From contig JANWXG010000066.1 of assembly GCA_025057335.1 (NCBI GenBank), positions 1 to 11,054 on the forward strand: a stretch of 11,054 bases of DNA, given 5' to 3'. Every line of letters starts with the position of its first letter. Position 1 is the stretch's first letter. This document shows positions 1 through 6,095 of this stretch, piece after piece. The notes under the pieces were generated by a model that saw nothing but the letters and a program-made list of their open reading frames with translations, was not told where the DNA came from and did no database searches. The position numbers and the translations under genes were made by a program. This stretch comes from a bacterium. Lineage in GTDB: Bacteria; Armatimonadota; HRBIN16.

Positions 1-13
1 TGTATCAAAAATG

Positions 14-39
14 ATTGGATAGCCTGTTGGCTATCCAAT
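14..39 (-). terminator. Perfect 11-bp hairpin with T-rich tail on the minus strand
   Basis: Arms ATTGGATAGCC (14-24) and GGCTATCCAAT (29-39) are exact reverse complements around a TGTT loop. Read leftward, the hairpin is followed after two bases by a run of five T (7-11 are all A on the plus strand), which is the layout of an intrinsic terminator for leftward transcription. No leftward gene is visible immediately to its right, so it may stop read-through or be part of a repeat unit. On the plus strand it lacks a T tract. Confidence 0.5.
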
Positions 40-50
40 AGGCTCACGCC

Positions 51-96
51 CTCCAGCTCTGACCTGATACTGCTGATTGACCAGTCAGAGCTGGAG
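51..96. repeat. Perfect 13-bp inverted repeat, 20-base loop
   Basis: CTCCAGCTCTGAC (51-63) and GTCAGAGCTGGAG (84-96) are exact reverse complements, able to form a stable stem-loop on either strand. It lies 11 bases beyond the 14-39 hairpin and is followed by a smaller palindrome (CTGCC-CT-GGCAG, 99-110). There is no T tract after it, so a terminator is not favoured. It could be a structured RNA, a protein-binding site, or the end of a repeat element. Confidence 0.55.
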
Positions 97-235
97 CCCT
101 GCCCTGGCAGTAACCACCTTCAGAAGTGTATCACAACCCTCTTGCGAACGTCAAGCGCCCGAGAGGTTGCTTGCAAGGTTCCTCACGCAACCTCACTGCG
201 CACAGAAGCAGTTCTCGCAGTGTGGGGGAGAGAGA

Positions 236-297
236 GCGCACTGAAGTGCGCCACTACAAACAAGAGGGGCTTGTAGTGAAGCACGTCAGCGCTTCCC
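236..297. repeat. Dispersed repeat module B, copy 1
   Basis: This begins with an inverted repeat GCGCACT-GA-AGTGCGC (236-251), continues with CACTACAA (252-259) whose reverse complement TTGTAGTG lies at 271-278, and ends with GAAGCACGTCAGCGCTTCCC. Nearly the same blocks recur at 756-777 and 811-838 with a longer middle, so this is a repeated, hairpin-forming intergenic unit rather than coding DNA. Confidence 0.6.
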
Positions 298-302
298 GTG
301 AC

Positions 303-326
303 GGGCGAGGCTCCCGCCGAGCCGTC
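303..326. repeat. Dispersed repeat module A, copy 1
   Basis: A 24-base block starting GGGCGAGGCTCCCG and ending GAGCCGTC. It recurs exactly at 669-692 and with one base changed at 900-923. Copies 1 and 2 are each followed within 10 bases by the GTCATGCTGAGC module. Confidence 0.65.
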
Positions 327-332
327 CTTCGT

Positions 333-399
333 GTCATGCTGAGCGTGAGCGAAGCATCTCAACCTGCTCAGCGAGACCCTTCGCTTCGCTCAGGGTGAC
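333..399. repeat. GTCATGCTGAGC repeat with inverted partner arm, copy 1
   Basis: The left arm runs 333-359 (GTCATGCTGAGC...GAAGCATCT). The right arm 378-399 (CCTTCGCTTCGCTC...GGTGAC) is an imperfect reverse complement of it, giving a large hairpin-like unit. Related arms occur at 537-562, 571-597, 613-637 and 697-724. It resembles widespread intergenic interspersed repeats of environmental bacteria. The open frames running through it are by-products. Confidence 0.65.
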
Positions 400-459
400 A
401 AGAAGGCGCAGAGGGCGAAGCCGAGCCGTTGGATTTCAGTGGTCGCGACGGAGCGCGAC

Positions 460-486
460 CCTCCAGAGACTGGAGGTATGCGCTCT
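460..486. repeat. CTCCAG/CTGGAG hairpin repeat
   Basis: CCTCCAG (460-466) and CTGGAGG (470-476) form a perfect 7-bp inverted repeat with a 3-base loop, followed by TATGCGCTCT. The right half (470-486) matches 15 of 17 bases of 8219-8235, next to the recQ-like gene, so both appear to be copies of one element. Confidence 0.55.
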
Positions 487-536
487 GGTGCATCCGCAGG
501 CGCTGAGCGGGGAGGCAAGAGGAAGGCGTTTTGCTA

Positions 537-637
537 TCATGCTGAGCCGAAGGCGAAGCATCGCATCCTTGTCATGCTGAGCGCCAGAGAAGCATCTTAA
601 CAGGCAAAACAAGATTCTTCGCTTCGCTCAGAAGGAC
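537..637. repeat. Cluster of GTCATGCTGAGC repeats, two direct arms and one inverted arm
   Basis: Two direct arms lie at 537-562 (TCATGCTGAGCCGAAGG...) and 571-597 (GTCATGCTGAGCGCCAGAG...). An inverted arm follows at 613-637 (GATTCTTCGCTTCGCTC...). The second direct arm and the inverted arm make an imperfect hairpin like copy 1. Two left arms in tandem suggest insertion or recombination between copies. Confidence 0.6.
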
Positions 638-668
638 AAAAAGCGCTCAGAATGGCGACGGGGCTGGA

Positions 669-724
669 GGGCGAGGCTCCCGCCGAGCCGTCTGGTGTCA
701 TGCTGAGCCGAAGGCGAAGCATCT
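669..724. repeat. Module A copy 2 joined to a GTCATGCTGAGC arm
   Basis: Module A (669-692) is identical to 303-326. After four bases it runs into the direct arm at 697-724 (GTCATGCTGAGCCGAAGGCG...CATCT). The same order of modules occurs at 303-359, so the two modules travel together. No right-hand inverted arm follows here. Confidence 0.6.
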
Positions 725-755
725 GAGATTCCTTGCTGCACTCACAACGACATGG

Positions 756-838
756 GCGCACTGACGTGCGCCACTACCAGCACGAAAGTGCACCCGAACC
801 AGCCCTACAGCTTGTAGTGAAGCACGTCAGTGCTTCCC
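756..838. repeat. Dispersed repeat module B, copy 2
   Basis: The block at 756-777 differs from 236-257 by one base (GCGCACTGACGTGCGC in place of the GAA form). The block at 811-838 differs from 270-297 by one base. The spacer is 33 bases here against 12 in copy 1, so the middle has been lengthened or replaced. Confidence 0.6.
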
Positions 839-899
839 CTTGACAAACGACATAGACTTCAGCATGACGAAGGGTGCTCAGACTGACAACCGGTCTGGA

Positions 900-923
900 G
901 GGCGAGGTTCCCGCCGAGCCGTC
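900..923. repeat. Dispersed repeat module A, copy 3
   Basis: The same 24-base block as at 303 and 669 with a single C-to-T change. It is preceded by CTGGAG, as copy 2 is. It marks the right edge of the recognisable repeat mosaic. Confidence 0.55.
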
Positions 924-1036
924 TGCCTGCCTGCGCAGGTTTCCGTAATCCGCACAGGCGCATTTCGAGTGCCCTGCCCCTGACCTCAGCCGAGAGGGAA
1001 CACTTTCCCGACTTTCTCGTTCAGCCTCCATTCAGC

Positions 1037-1066
1037 TTGACAGCCTGCCTCCGTATCAGCCACACT
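1037..1066 (+). promoter_or_regulatory. Possible promoter of the first glycosyltransferase gene
   Basis: A consensus -35 box TTGACA lies at 1037-1042. The best -10 at acceptable spacing is the weak CACACT (1061-1066, spacer 18, three of six consensus bases). Start of transcription would fall near 1073, about 30 bases before the GTG. The -35 match is good but the -10 is poor. Confidence 0.35.
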
Positions 1067-1101
1067 AGGGGTAGCGTCGGCACACAGGGGAAAACAGGTT
1101 C

Positions 1102-1794
1102 GTGCGAGACAACCCGCTGGTCAGCATCATCATCCCGGCATACAACGAAGCCGATACCATCGTGCAGGCGATAGAGCGCGTACGTGCGGTGCCCCTGCAG
1201 AAGGAGATTATTGTGGTGGACGACGGTTCTACCGACGAGACAGCCGCTCTATTGGCGCAGCAGTCCGATGTGGTGGTACTGCGCCACGAGCGCAACCAGG
1301 GTAAGGGCATGGCAATACGCACTGCTATCGCGCACGCGACGGGCGATATCATCATCATTCAGGACGCCGACTTAGAGTACGACCCGATGGACATCCCCCG
1401 CGTCATTGCCCCGATTGCGGAGGGCAAGGCGCAGGTGGTATATGGTTCTCGCTTTCTTACCACCAGGCGTCCGAAGGGGATGCGCCTGCCCAACTGGCTG
1501 ATTAATCGCCTGCTGGCGGCGATGGTGCGCTGGCTCTACTGGCATCCGCTCACTGACGAAGCCACCTGCTACAAAGCCTTTCGCGCCGACCTGCTCAAGA
1601 GCGTGCCCCTCACCTGCCAGCGATTCGAGTTCTGCCCCGAGGTGACCGCCAAGGTGATTCGGCGCGGAGTGAAGATTGTGGAAGTGCCTATCTCCTACGA
1701 GGCACGCACTACCTTGCAGGGCAAGAAAATCCGCTGGTGGGACGGCGTGGAAGCCATCTGGACGCTGCTGAAGTGGCGGTGGAAGCGATTTTAG
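1102..1794 (+). CDS. Family 2 glycosyltransferase, polyprenyl-phosphate sugar synthase type
   Basis: This cytoplasmic enzyme of 230 residues is predicted to transfer a sugar from a nucleotide sugar, probably to a polyprenyl phosphate or another envelope acceptor. Visible GT-A signatures are PAYNEADTI (12-20), VDDGSTDET (39-47) and QDADLEYDP (87-95), the DAD being the metal/nucleotide site, then GSRF (115-118) and EFCPE (176-180). The tail RTTLQGKKIRWWDG (202-215) is typical of DPM1/dolichyl-phosphate glucosyltransferase relatives. There is no C-terminal membrane domain, so it is the short soluble form. The start is GTG; an AGGGGA stretch about 11 bases upstream is a mediocre ribosome site, but the glycosyltransferase fold begins right after it. 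It converges on the next operon with a 4-base gap. The exact sugar and acceptor cannot be told. Confidence 0.9.
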   Translation: MRDNPLVSIIIPAYNEADTIVQAIERVRAVPLQKEIIVVDDGSTDETAALLAQQSDVVVLRHERNQGKGMAIRTAIAHATGDIIIIQDADLEYDPMDIPRVIAPIAEGKAQVVYGSRFLTTRRPKGMRLPNWLINRLLAAMVRWLYWHPLTDEATCYKAFRADLLKSVPLTCQRFEFCPEVTAKVIRRGVKIVEVPISYEARTTLQGKKIRWWDGVEAIWTLLKWRWKRF

Positions 1795-1798
1795 ACGG

Positions 1799-2695
1799 TT
1801 ATCGCCCCAGCACTTTCAGCCTCAGGGCAATCAGATGGTTACGCAATACCAACAGATTCGCCCGCAGCCATAGCCCCAGCGGGATAAGCGCCCTACTCCA
1901 GAGAGGCATTCGACGCGCGTAGTGCTTCCCGAAGAACAGACGGTGACTGCGGTGGAACTGCCGAATCATGGCGTTGACCGCTTTGTCACTGCTGCGCCCG
2001 ATGGCGTGAGTGACCACCGCTTCAGGATGGTACACTACCTTCCAGCCGACCTCATGCGCGCGCCAGCACAGGTCAACGTCCTCGCAGTACATGAAGAACT
2101 GCTCATCGAAGCCCCCCAGCTGCTCCCATGCTTCCCGACGCACCATCATGGCACAGCCCGACACCCAGTCCACCTCCCGCGTGTGCGCGTGGTCGAAATC
2201 GGTCATCAGGTAGTCGCGCACGAAGCGGTTGCGCGGAAAGAGCCTGCCCAGCAGTGTGTTGCGAAACAGTCCCGCTTCATACACTGGGAAACGCCGACAG
2301 GAATACTGCAGCGAGCCGTCGGGATTGAGCACCTTGGGAGCGATGATGCCAACCTCGGGATGGGCGTCGGCATAGTCTACCAGTGCCTTCAGCGCGCCCG
2401 GATGCGCCTGCGCGTCGGGGTTGAGCAACATCAGGTACCTCCCCTGCGCCAGTAGCGCTGCGCGGTTGTGCGCCCTGCCGAAACCTTCGTTCAGACGGTT
2501 CTCAATGAGCTTCACCTCGGGGAACTCGCGCTTCACCATCGGCACGCTGTCGTCCCACGAGGCGTTGTCTACCACGATAATCTCCATCTGCACGCCTGGG
2601 TGGCGCGAGGGATGCAGCGAACGCAAACATTCGCGCAGGTCGTCCCGCGTGTTCCAGTTCACGATAATGACGCTCACGTCAGGCTTTTCGCTCAC
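1799..2695 (-). CDS. Family 2 glycosyltransferase, rhamnosyltransferase-like (second of tandem pair)
   Basis: This protein of 298 residues belongs to the WbbL/RfbF-like branch of GT2, which adds sugars to growing surface polysaccharide on the cytoplasmic side. Seen in order: VNWNTRDDL (12-20), VDNASWDDS (42-50), LNPDA (91-95) in the place of the DxD motif, VSGCAMMVRR (178-187), and CEDVDLCWRA (204-213) holding the likely catalytic acidic residues. The C-terminal 40 residues are basic and hydrophobic and may touch the membrane. It starts at GTG inside the end of the upstream gene (17-base overlap), with a GAGG stretch about 12 bases before, so translation is probably coupled. It shares motif layout with its neighbour at 2679-3557 and the two probably arose by duplication. 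Its sugar donor is unknown. Confidence 0.9.
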   Translation of the reverse strand: MSEKPDVSVIIVNWNTRDDLRECLRSLHPSRHPGVQMEIIVVDNASWDDSVPMVKREFPEVKLIENRLNEGFGRAHNRAALLAQGRYLMLLNPDAQAHPGALKALVDYADAHPEVGIIAPKVLNPDGSLQYSCRRFPVYEAGLFRNTLLGRLFPRNRFVRDYLMTDFDHAHTREVDWVSGCAMMVRREAWEQLGGFDEQFFMYCEDVDLCWRAHEVGWKVVYHPEAVVTHAIGRSSDKAVNAMIRQFHRSHRLFFGKHYARRMPLWSRALIPLGLWLRANLLVLRNHLIALRLKVLGR

Positions 2696-3557
2696 CTTGC
2701 CAGCCCTCGCGTCCCCTGCCCAGCGTGCGGAGCCAGGCGTTCAGGAAGATGCTCGCCCGTATCAGCCAGTATACTGGTTTCGGCAGGCGATGCCGGTAGT
2801 GCTTCTCGTAAAACTTCTGCAGCGAGCGATGGGATTCCCATATCATCTGCGGACGCACCTGCCTCGTGCTTGCCCCGCCGTGATGGATGATGACTACGCC
2901 CGGGTGGAACACCATCCGCAACCCCTGCTGCTTCGCCCGGTAGCACCAGTCCACCTCATTGAAGAAGATGGGGAACCTCTCATCCATCAGCCCCACGGCT
3001 TGCACCGCACGCCGGGAGAGCATCAGAAAAGTGCCCATCGGCTGGTCTACCTCGGCAATCTGGTCGTAAGTGAACCAGGTCATGCGGTATGCGCCGAAGC
3101 GCCGCGAGTGGGGAAACAGCCTTGCCAGTCCCAAATACTCCCACATCACCGCTTCGGGTTCCGGGAATCCGCGCACCGACCGCTGCACGCGCCCATCGGG
3201 GTAGACCAGCTTCGCCCCCAGCGCCGCTACATCAGGATGCTCGCGGAGATACTGCACCGCGGTGTCCAGCGCGCCCTCTGTGACCTCCGTGTCGGGGTTG
3301 AGCAGGAGGAGATATTCGCCTTGCGCCTTCTGCAACAGCAGGTTGTTGCCTGCTGCGTAGCCCAGATTGCGCTCGGAGGCAACCAGATGCACCTCGGGGA
3401 ACTCCGTGCGCACCATCTCCGCGCTACCGTCGGGCGAGGCATTGTCCAGCACCCACACCTCCATCGGCTCGGAGAGAGGGTATCGGCGCAACGACTGCAG
3501 GCACGCCCGAAGCAGCTCGCGCGTGTTCCAGTTCACGATGAGGATGGAGAGGGTCAT
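2679..3557 (-). CDS. Family 2 glycosyltransferase, rhamnosyltransferase-like (first of tandem pair)
   Basis: This is a 292-residue GT2 enzyme of the same WbbL-like type. Motifs: VNWNTREL (8-15), LDNASPDGS (37-45), GYAAGNN (66-72), LNPDTEV (86-92), PMGTFLMLSRRA (173-184) and FNEVDWCYRA (199-208), followed by a FHPG...HHGG stretch (217-228). In place of the ED of its neighbour it has NE-VD, a common variant in this group. The ATG overlaps the HAD stop codon as ATGA, with GGGAG 6-10 bases upstream, so the two are clearly in one operon. It is likely to add one residue of a surface glycan; the donor sugar is unknown. Confidence 0.9.
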   Translation of the reverse strand: MTLSILIVNWNTRELLRACLQSLRRYPLSEPMEVWVLDNASPDGSAEMVRTEFPEVHLVASERNLGYAAGNNLLLQKAQGEYLLLLNPDTEVTEGALDTAVQYLREHPDVAALGAKLVYPDGRVQRSVRGFPEPEAVMWEYLGLARLFPHSRRFGAYRMTWFTYDQIAEVDQPMGTFLMLSRRAVQAVGLMDERFPIFFNEVDWCYRAKQQGLRMVFHPGVVIIHHGGASTRQVRPQMIWESHRSLQKFYEKHYRHRLPKPVYWLIRASIFLNAWLRTLGRGREGWQGERKA

Positions 3558-4210
3558 AACAGCTCCCTCAACTCGCGCACCAGCACGTCAGGCGGATGGT
3601 GACGGAAGGGGTTGATAGGCACGTCCAGACGCCAGATACCTACTGTGCGACAGCCCGCCGCCCTGCCTGCCTCCACGTCCATCCAGTAGTCGCCGACCAC
3701 TACGCATTGCGGGGGCGCCACACGCCACTCCTCCAGCGCAACCATCACGTGCTGCGGATGCGGCTTCACCTTGTCCACGTCGTCGCGGCTCACGAGCAGG
3801 TCATGCGGTATCTGCAGCGTGCTCAGGGTACGCAAGGCGACCTCCCGGTCGTTGCGGGTAATGATACCGATGCGAGTGTCTTGCGCTCGAAGCACCTCCA
3901 GCAGGTCATACATGCCGGGCACGGGGCGAGGCGAAGCGCAGTACGCCATCTCCATTGCCTGCAGGCGGGCGAAGGCGCGTTTGCGCAGGGTTTCTCCTGC
4001 CTCCGCCTCTCCACGCAGACGTAGCGCGTCTACCGCTCGCTCCACGATGCTCAGCGCGTCCAGATCCTGCAGGGGGCGAGCATCGATGCCATACTCTGCG
4101 ACAAGCTGCAGAGTGGCGTCGCGCAGCCGAGAAAAGTCGATGCCCGTCTCAACCAGCGTGCCGTCGAGGTCAAACAGCACTGCCTCTGCCTGTTCGAAGA
4201 TGACGTGCAT
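3554..4210 (-). CDS. HAD-superfamily phosphatase (phosphoglycolate-phosphatase-like)
   Basis: This is a 218-residue hydrolase with all four HAD motifs: FDLDGTLVE (13-21; nucleophile D14, acid/base D16), IITRN (116-120; T118), KVKPHP (147-152) and GDYWMDVEAG (173-182; D174 and D178 for magnesium). A helical cap lies between motifs I and II. The substrate is probably a small sugar or metabolite phosphate. Being first in an operon with two glycosyltransferases hints at a sugar-phosphate role, but this is inference. I chose the ATG at 4210 rather than an upstream in-frame ATG at 4264: motif I then sits at the normal residue 14, the longer version adds an unconvincing tail, and a TATAAT box ends six bases before 4210, implying a leaderless mRNA. 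It overlaps the next gene by 4 bases. Confidence 0.88.
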   Translation of the reverse strand: MHVIFEQAEAVLFDLDGTLVETGIDFSRLRDATLQLVAEYGIDARPLQDLDALSIVERAVDALRLRGEAEAGETLRKRAFARLQAMEMAYCASPRPVPGMYDLLEVLRAQDTRIGIITRNDREVALRTLSTLQIPHDLLVSRDDVDKVKPHPQHVMVALEEWRVAPPQCVVVGDYWMDVEAGRAAGCRTVGIWRLDVPINPFRHHPPDVLVRELRELL

Positions 4211-4242
4211 ATCTGGATTATACCAGCCCCTGCGCGGGCAGG
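4211..4242 (-). promoter_or_regulatory. Promoter of the HAD-GT2-GT2 operon, leaderless, with inverted repeat
   Basis: On the minus strand a perfect TATAAT (4222 to 4217) is followed by six bases and then the ATG at 4210. Transcription would start at or next to the A of the start codon, so the message would have no ribosome binding site. No good -35 box is seen 16-18 bases upstream. Instead a small inverted repeat CCTGC-4-GCAGG (4229-4242) lies just upstream of the -10 and could be an operator, though five-base arms are weak evidence. Confidence 0.55.
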
Positions 4243-4263
4243 AGAAGGGGCGCGCAAACGGCA

Positions 4264-4293
4264 TTGACGACCATCTTCGCCGTGCGATAACAT
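4264..4293 (+). promoter_or_regulatory. Promoter of the CBM9-like gene
   Basis: TTGACG (4264-4269) is followed by GATAAC (4286-4291, spacer 16) or TAACAT (4288-4293, spacer 18); each -10 matches four of six consensus bases. Transcription would start near 4300. A strong ribosome site GGAGGTG (4311-4317) follows, five bases before the ATG at 4323. It is divergent from the HAD promoter within one 112-base gap. Confidence 0.5.
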
Positions 4294-4322
4294 AGCCTCA
4301 GAAAGCAACTGGAGGTGGTGAG

Positions 4323-5048
4323 ATGTCTGAAAGGCAAGAGACCTTTCCGCTGCCCCGTTACGAGTGCTACCGCACTGCGGACCGTATCCGAATCGACGGT
4401 GCGCTCGACGAGGCGACTTGGAAACACGCTCCCGCAATGCGGCTGGTGGTATGGAAAGACGGCTCTGCGCCAGAGCGCGAGACGCGCGTGAAGATGGCAT
4501 GGGATCAGAAGAATCTGTACCTCGCGTACTGGGTACAGGACGAGAGCATCCGCAGCAAGCTGCGCCGTCGAGACGACCCCCTGTGGACGGAGGAGGTGGT
4601 AGAGTTCTTCGCCGACGCTGGGGGCGACCTCGTGGACTACTGCGAGTTCGAGTGGAACGGGATAGGGGCGTGCGTCGACCTGCTCTGCGTGTGGTTCGAG
4701 GAGGGACGGTGGCACGCCTTCACGGAGTGGGACGCCAAAGGTATGCGGTGGGCGGTGAGAACGGGGAAGACCGTCATTGACGGCGCAGAGGTGCCCGGCT
4801 GGCAGTGCGAGGTCGCTATTCCGTTCAGCGTGTTCCGCGACGCGCCGAGGCTACCTCCTGCCGACGGAGACGTCTGGCGCATCAACCACTACCGCATCGA
4901 AATGAGCGGCAGGGAGACAGAGTATACCTGCTGGTCGCCCGTGCTGGGAGAGACCGTGTTGTATCACCGTCCCTATCGGTTCGGCTACCTGGTGTTTCGG
5001 GATGTAACGATCGCAACGGTCTCCTCGGCAAAGCGGTCGTCTGTGTGA
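4323..5048 (+). CDS. CBM9-like carbohydrate-binding-fold protein, no signal peptide
   Basis: This 241-residue protein consists almost entirely of one CBM9-like beta-sandwich domain, the family known from xylanases and from many stand-alone proteins of environmental bacteria. Signatures are IDGALDEATWKHAP (24-37), RVKMAWDQKNLYLAYWV (55-71), WTEEVVEFFAD (88-98), WQCEVAIPFSVF (160-171) and WRINHYRIE (185-193). In secreted relatives this fold binds sugar chain ends; here there is no signal peptide or attached catalytic domain, so a cytoplasmic role or non-classical location is implied and the ligand is unknown. The start is supported by GGAGGTG 5 bases upstream. It stands alone: divergent from the HAD operon and convergent with the DprA-like gene 69 bases away. 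Confidence 0.85.
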   Translation: MSERQETFPLPRYECYRTADRIRIDGALDEATWKHAPAMRLVVWKDGSAPERETRVKMAWDQKNLYLAYWVQDESIRSKLRRRDDPLWTEEVVEFFADAGGDLVDYCEFEWNGIGACVDLLCVWFEEGRWHAFTEWDAKGMRWAVRTGKTVIDGAEVPGWQCEVAIPFSVFRDAPRLPPADGDVWRINHYRIEMSGRETEYTCWSPVLGETVLYHRPYRFGYLVFRDVTIATVSSAKRSSV

Positions 5049-5117
5049 CGTCGAGATATGCCCAGCAGCGATGCGATGACGCTTGCCAAGAAGATGCGGA
5101 GCCTCTGCCTTGAGTTT

Positions 5118-6092
5118 CTATGTTGCCTGGATGGGCAGAGCTAGCTGTCCCACTGGCGCCATCCGCAGGCGATTGTGCAGTTGCTCGCGCAGCATCTCCC
5201 CTTCAGAAGGTACAAAGGGATATGCATTGTAGGCTAAGAGGGAATTATTGTCTGAGGGGGCGTTTTCCCCTACGTAGACGAAGAGGGGAGTCCAGCCGTT
5301 TCGAAGGTTCTCTACAGCGCCTGCCCATGTGCCGCCCTGCTCTTCCTCACAAGCCATCACTAAGGCAAACTCCGCTAGGGCATAGATAACCTTGTTACGT
5401 CCCATCGCGTTGCCCACTGTGAAACCACTTTGGGGATGGTAGGGCGAGATGAGGCATAGCTTGTCTGCCAAAAGGTAGTCACGCAATGAGGTTGAAGTAG
5501 CGATTCGTGCAAGGTCTGCAGCCAGTACTCCAACACACGTTCCCCCTTCTTCCAGAGCACCCAACATGGCTGCGCGGTCGACACCTTTCGCGCCTCCCGA
5601 GACAACCGTCCACCCTTCGCGAGCGCATCGATTAGCGACGCAACGGGTTACCTCCAGCAGAGCCTCGCTTGCCCGCCTTGACCCGACGATAGCCAATCCT
5701 CCCTGCTTCAGAAGTTCGGGATTGCCGAAGCCGTGCAGCAACACGGGAGCGTGCTTGTAGAGCTTTTCGCGGAGCAGGGGAGGATATTCCGCATCGTCCC
5801 AAGAGGCGATCCACATGCCAGCGTTGCTCCATCGCTCTAGCCATAGCGCTAGCTGCGCCCCACGCCCTAGCAGAGCCTCGACGCGCCCAGCGGATACCTC
5901 CGTGTGCGTTTCCATCTCCAGCAGTAGCAACGAGACGTCAGGAGACAACATGATTTCCAAGGGATATCCCTTCCCCTTGAGCCAGTCTACTAGTCGCACA
6001 TACTCTGTTTGAGAAAGGGGCTGGACAGGGTCATCTCCCGTATGAGCACACAACAGGACAGCAACCTGCGTATTGGGCTGTAACGGATACAT
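5118..6092 (-). CDS. DprA/Smf-like Rossmann-fold protein, partner of the RecQ-PRTase
   Basis: This 324-residue member of the DprA/Smf-type nucleotide/ssDNA-binding family has an N-terminal helical region (about 25-90), then WDDAEYPPLL (98-107), AIVGSRRAS (134-142), VVSGGAKGVDRAA (163-175), VGVLAADLAR (187-196) and GRNKVIYALAEF (231-242). These correspond to the G-S-R, SGGA-GID and RN-RII motifs of DprA. True DprA loads RecA on incoming single-stranded DNA. This one is divergent (SP for the usual SE at 216-217, no evident C-terminal winged helix) and is unlikely to be the housekeeping copy. The ATG lies 3 bases after the stop of the RecQ-PRTase gene and uses GGAGGA (6104 to 6099), which overlaps that gene's last codons, so the two are translationally coupled. 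Role inferred: partner in a nucleic-acid-sensing or defence module. Confidence 0.85.
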   Translation of the reverse strand: MYPLQPNTQVAVLLCAHTGDDPVQPLSQTEYVRLVDWLKGKGYPLEIMLSPDVSLLLLEMETHTEVSAGRVEALLGRGAQLALWLERWSNAGMWIASWDDAEYPPLLREKLYKHAPVLLHGFGNPELLKQGGLAIVGSRRASEALLEVTRCVANRCAREGWTVVSGGAKGVDRAAMLGALEEGGTCVGVLAADLARIATSTSLRDYLLADKLCLISPYHPQSGFTVGNAMGRNKVIYALAEFALVMACEEEQGGTWAGAVENLRNGWTPLFVYVGENAPSDNNSLLAYNAYPFVPSEGEMLREQLHNRLRMAPVGQLALPIQAT

Positions 6093-6095
6093 CTC

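Larger units (their letters stand above)
1..1101. other. Gene-free repeat-rich intergenic region
   Basis: No convincing gene is present. The short open frames here run through repeat sequence, show no protein-like composition or family motif, and lack a good ribosome binding site. The left 110 bases hold consecutive inverted repeats. From about 236 to 925 the DNA is a patchwork of short repeated modules in direct and inverted orientation. The last 170 bases look unique and carry a TTGACA box ahead of the glycosyltransferase gene. I see no tRNA, rRNA or CRISPR pattern. Confidence 0.75.

Noticed and set aside
1..133. Small mobile element flanked by TGTATCA direct repeats
   Set aside because: The two 7-base repeats are 126 bases apart, but the DNA just inside them shows no matching terminal inverted repeats, so chance cannot be excluded.
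126..580. Two overlapping short open frames in the left intergenic region
   Set aside because: They run straight through the dispersed repeats, have no ribosome site, and their products are low-complexity Arg/Ser-rich sequence.
236..925. CRISPR array
   Set aside because: The repeats differ in length and orientation, spacers are irregular, and no cas gene is present.
774..1358. Minus-strand open frames around the start of the first glycosyltransferase gene
   Set aside because: One covers repeat modules and the other is antisense to a clear GT2 gene; neither has protein-like features.
2421..3602. A 393-codon plus-strand open frame opposite the glycosyltransferase genes
   Set aside because: It is the complement of two clear GT2 coding sequences; its protein has no family motif and is rich in His, Arg and Pro as expected for antisense of GC-rich DNA.
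5096..5117. Possible terminator between the converging CBM9-like and DprA-like genes
   Set aside because: Only a 5-bp stem (GCGGA-GCC-TCTGC, one G-T pair) followed by a broken T run; too weak to call.
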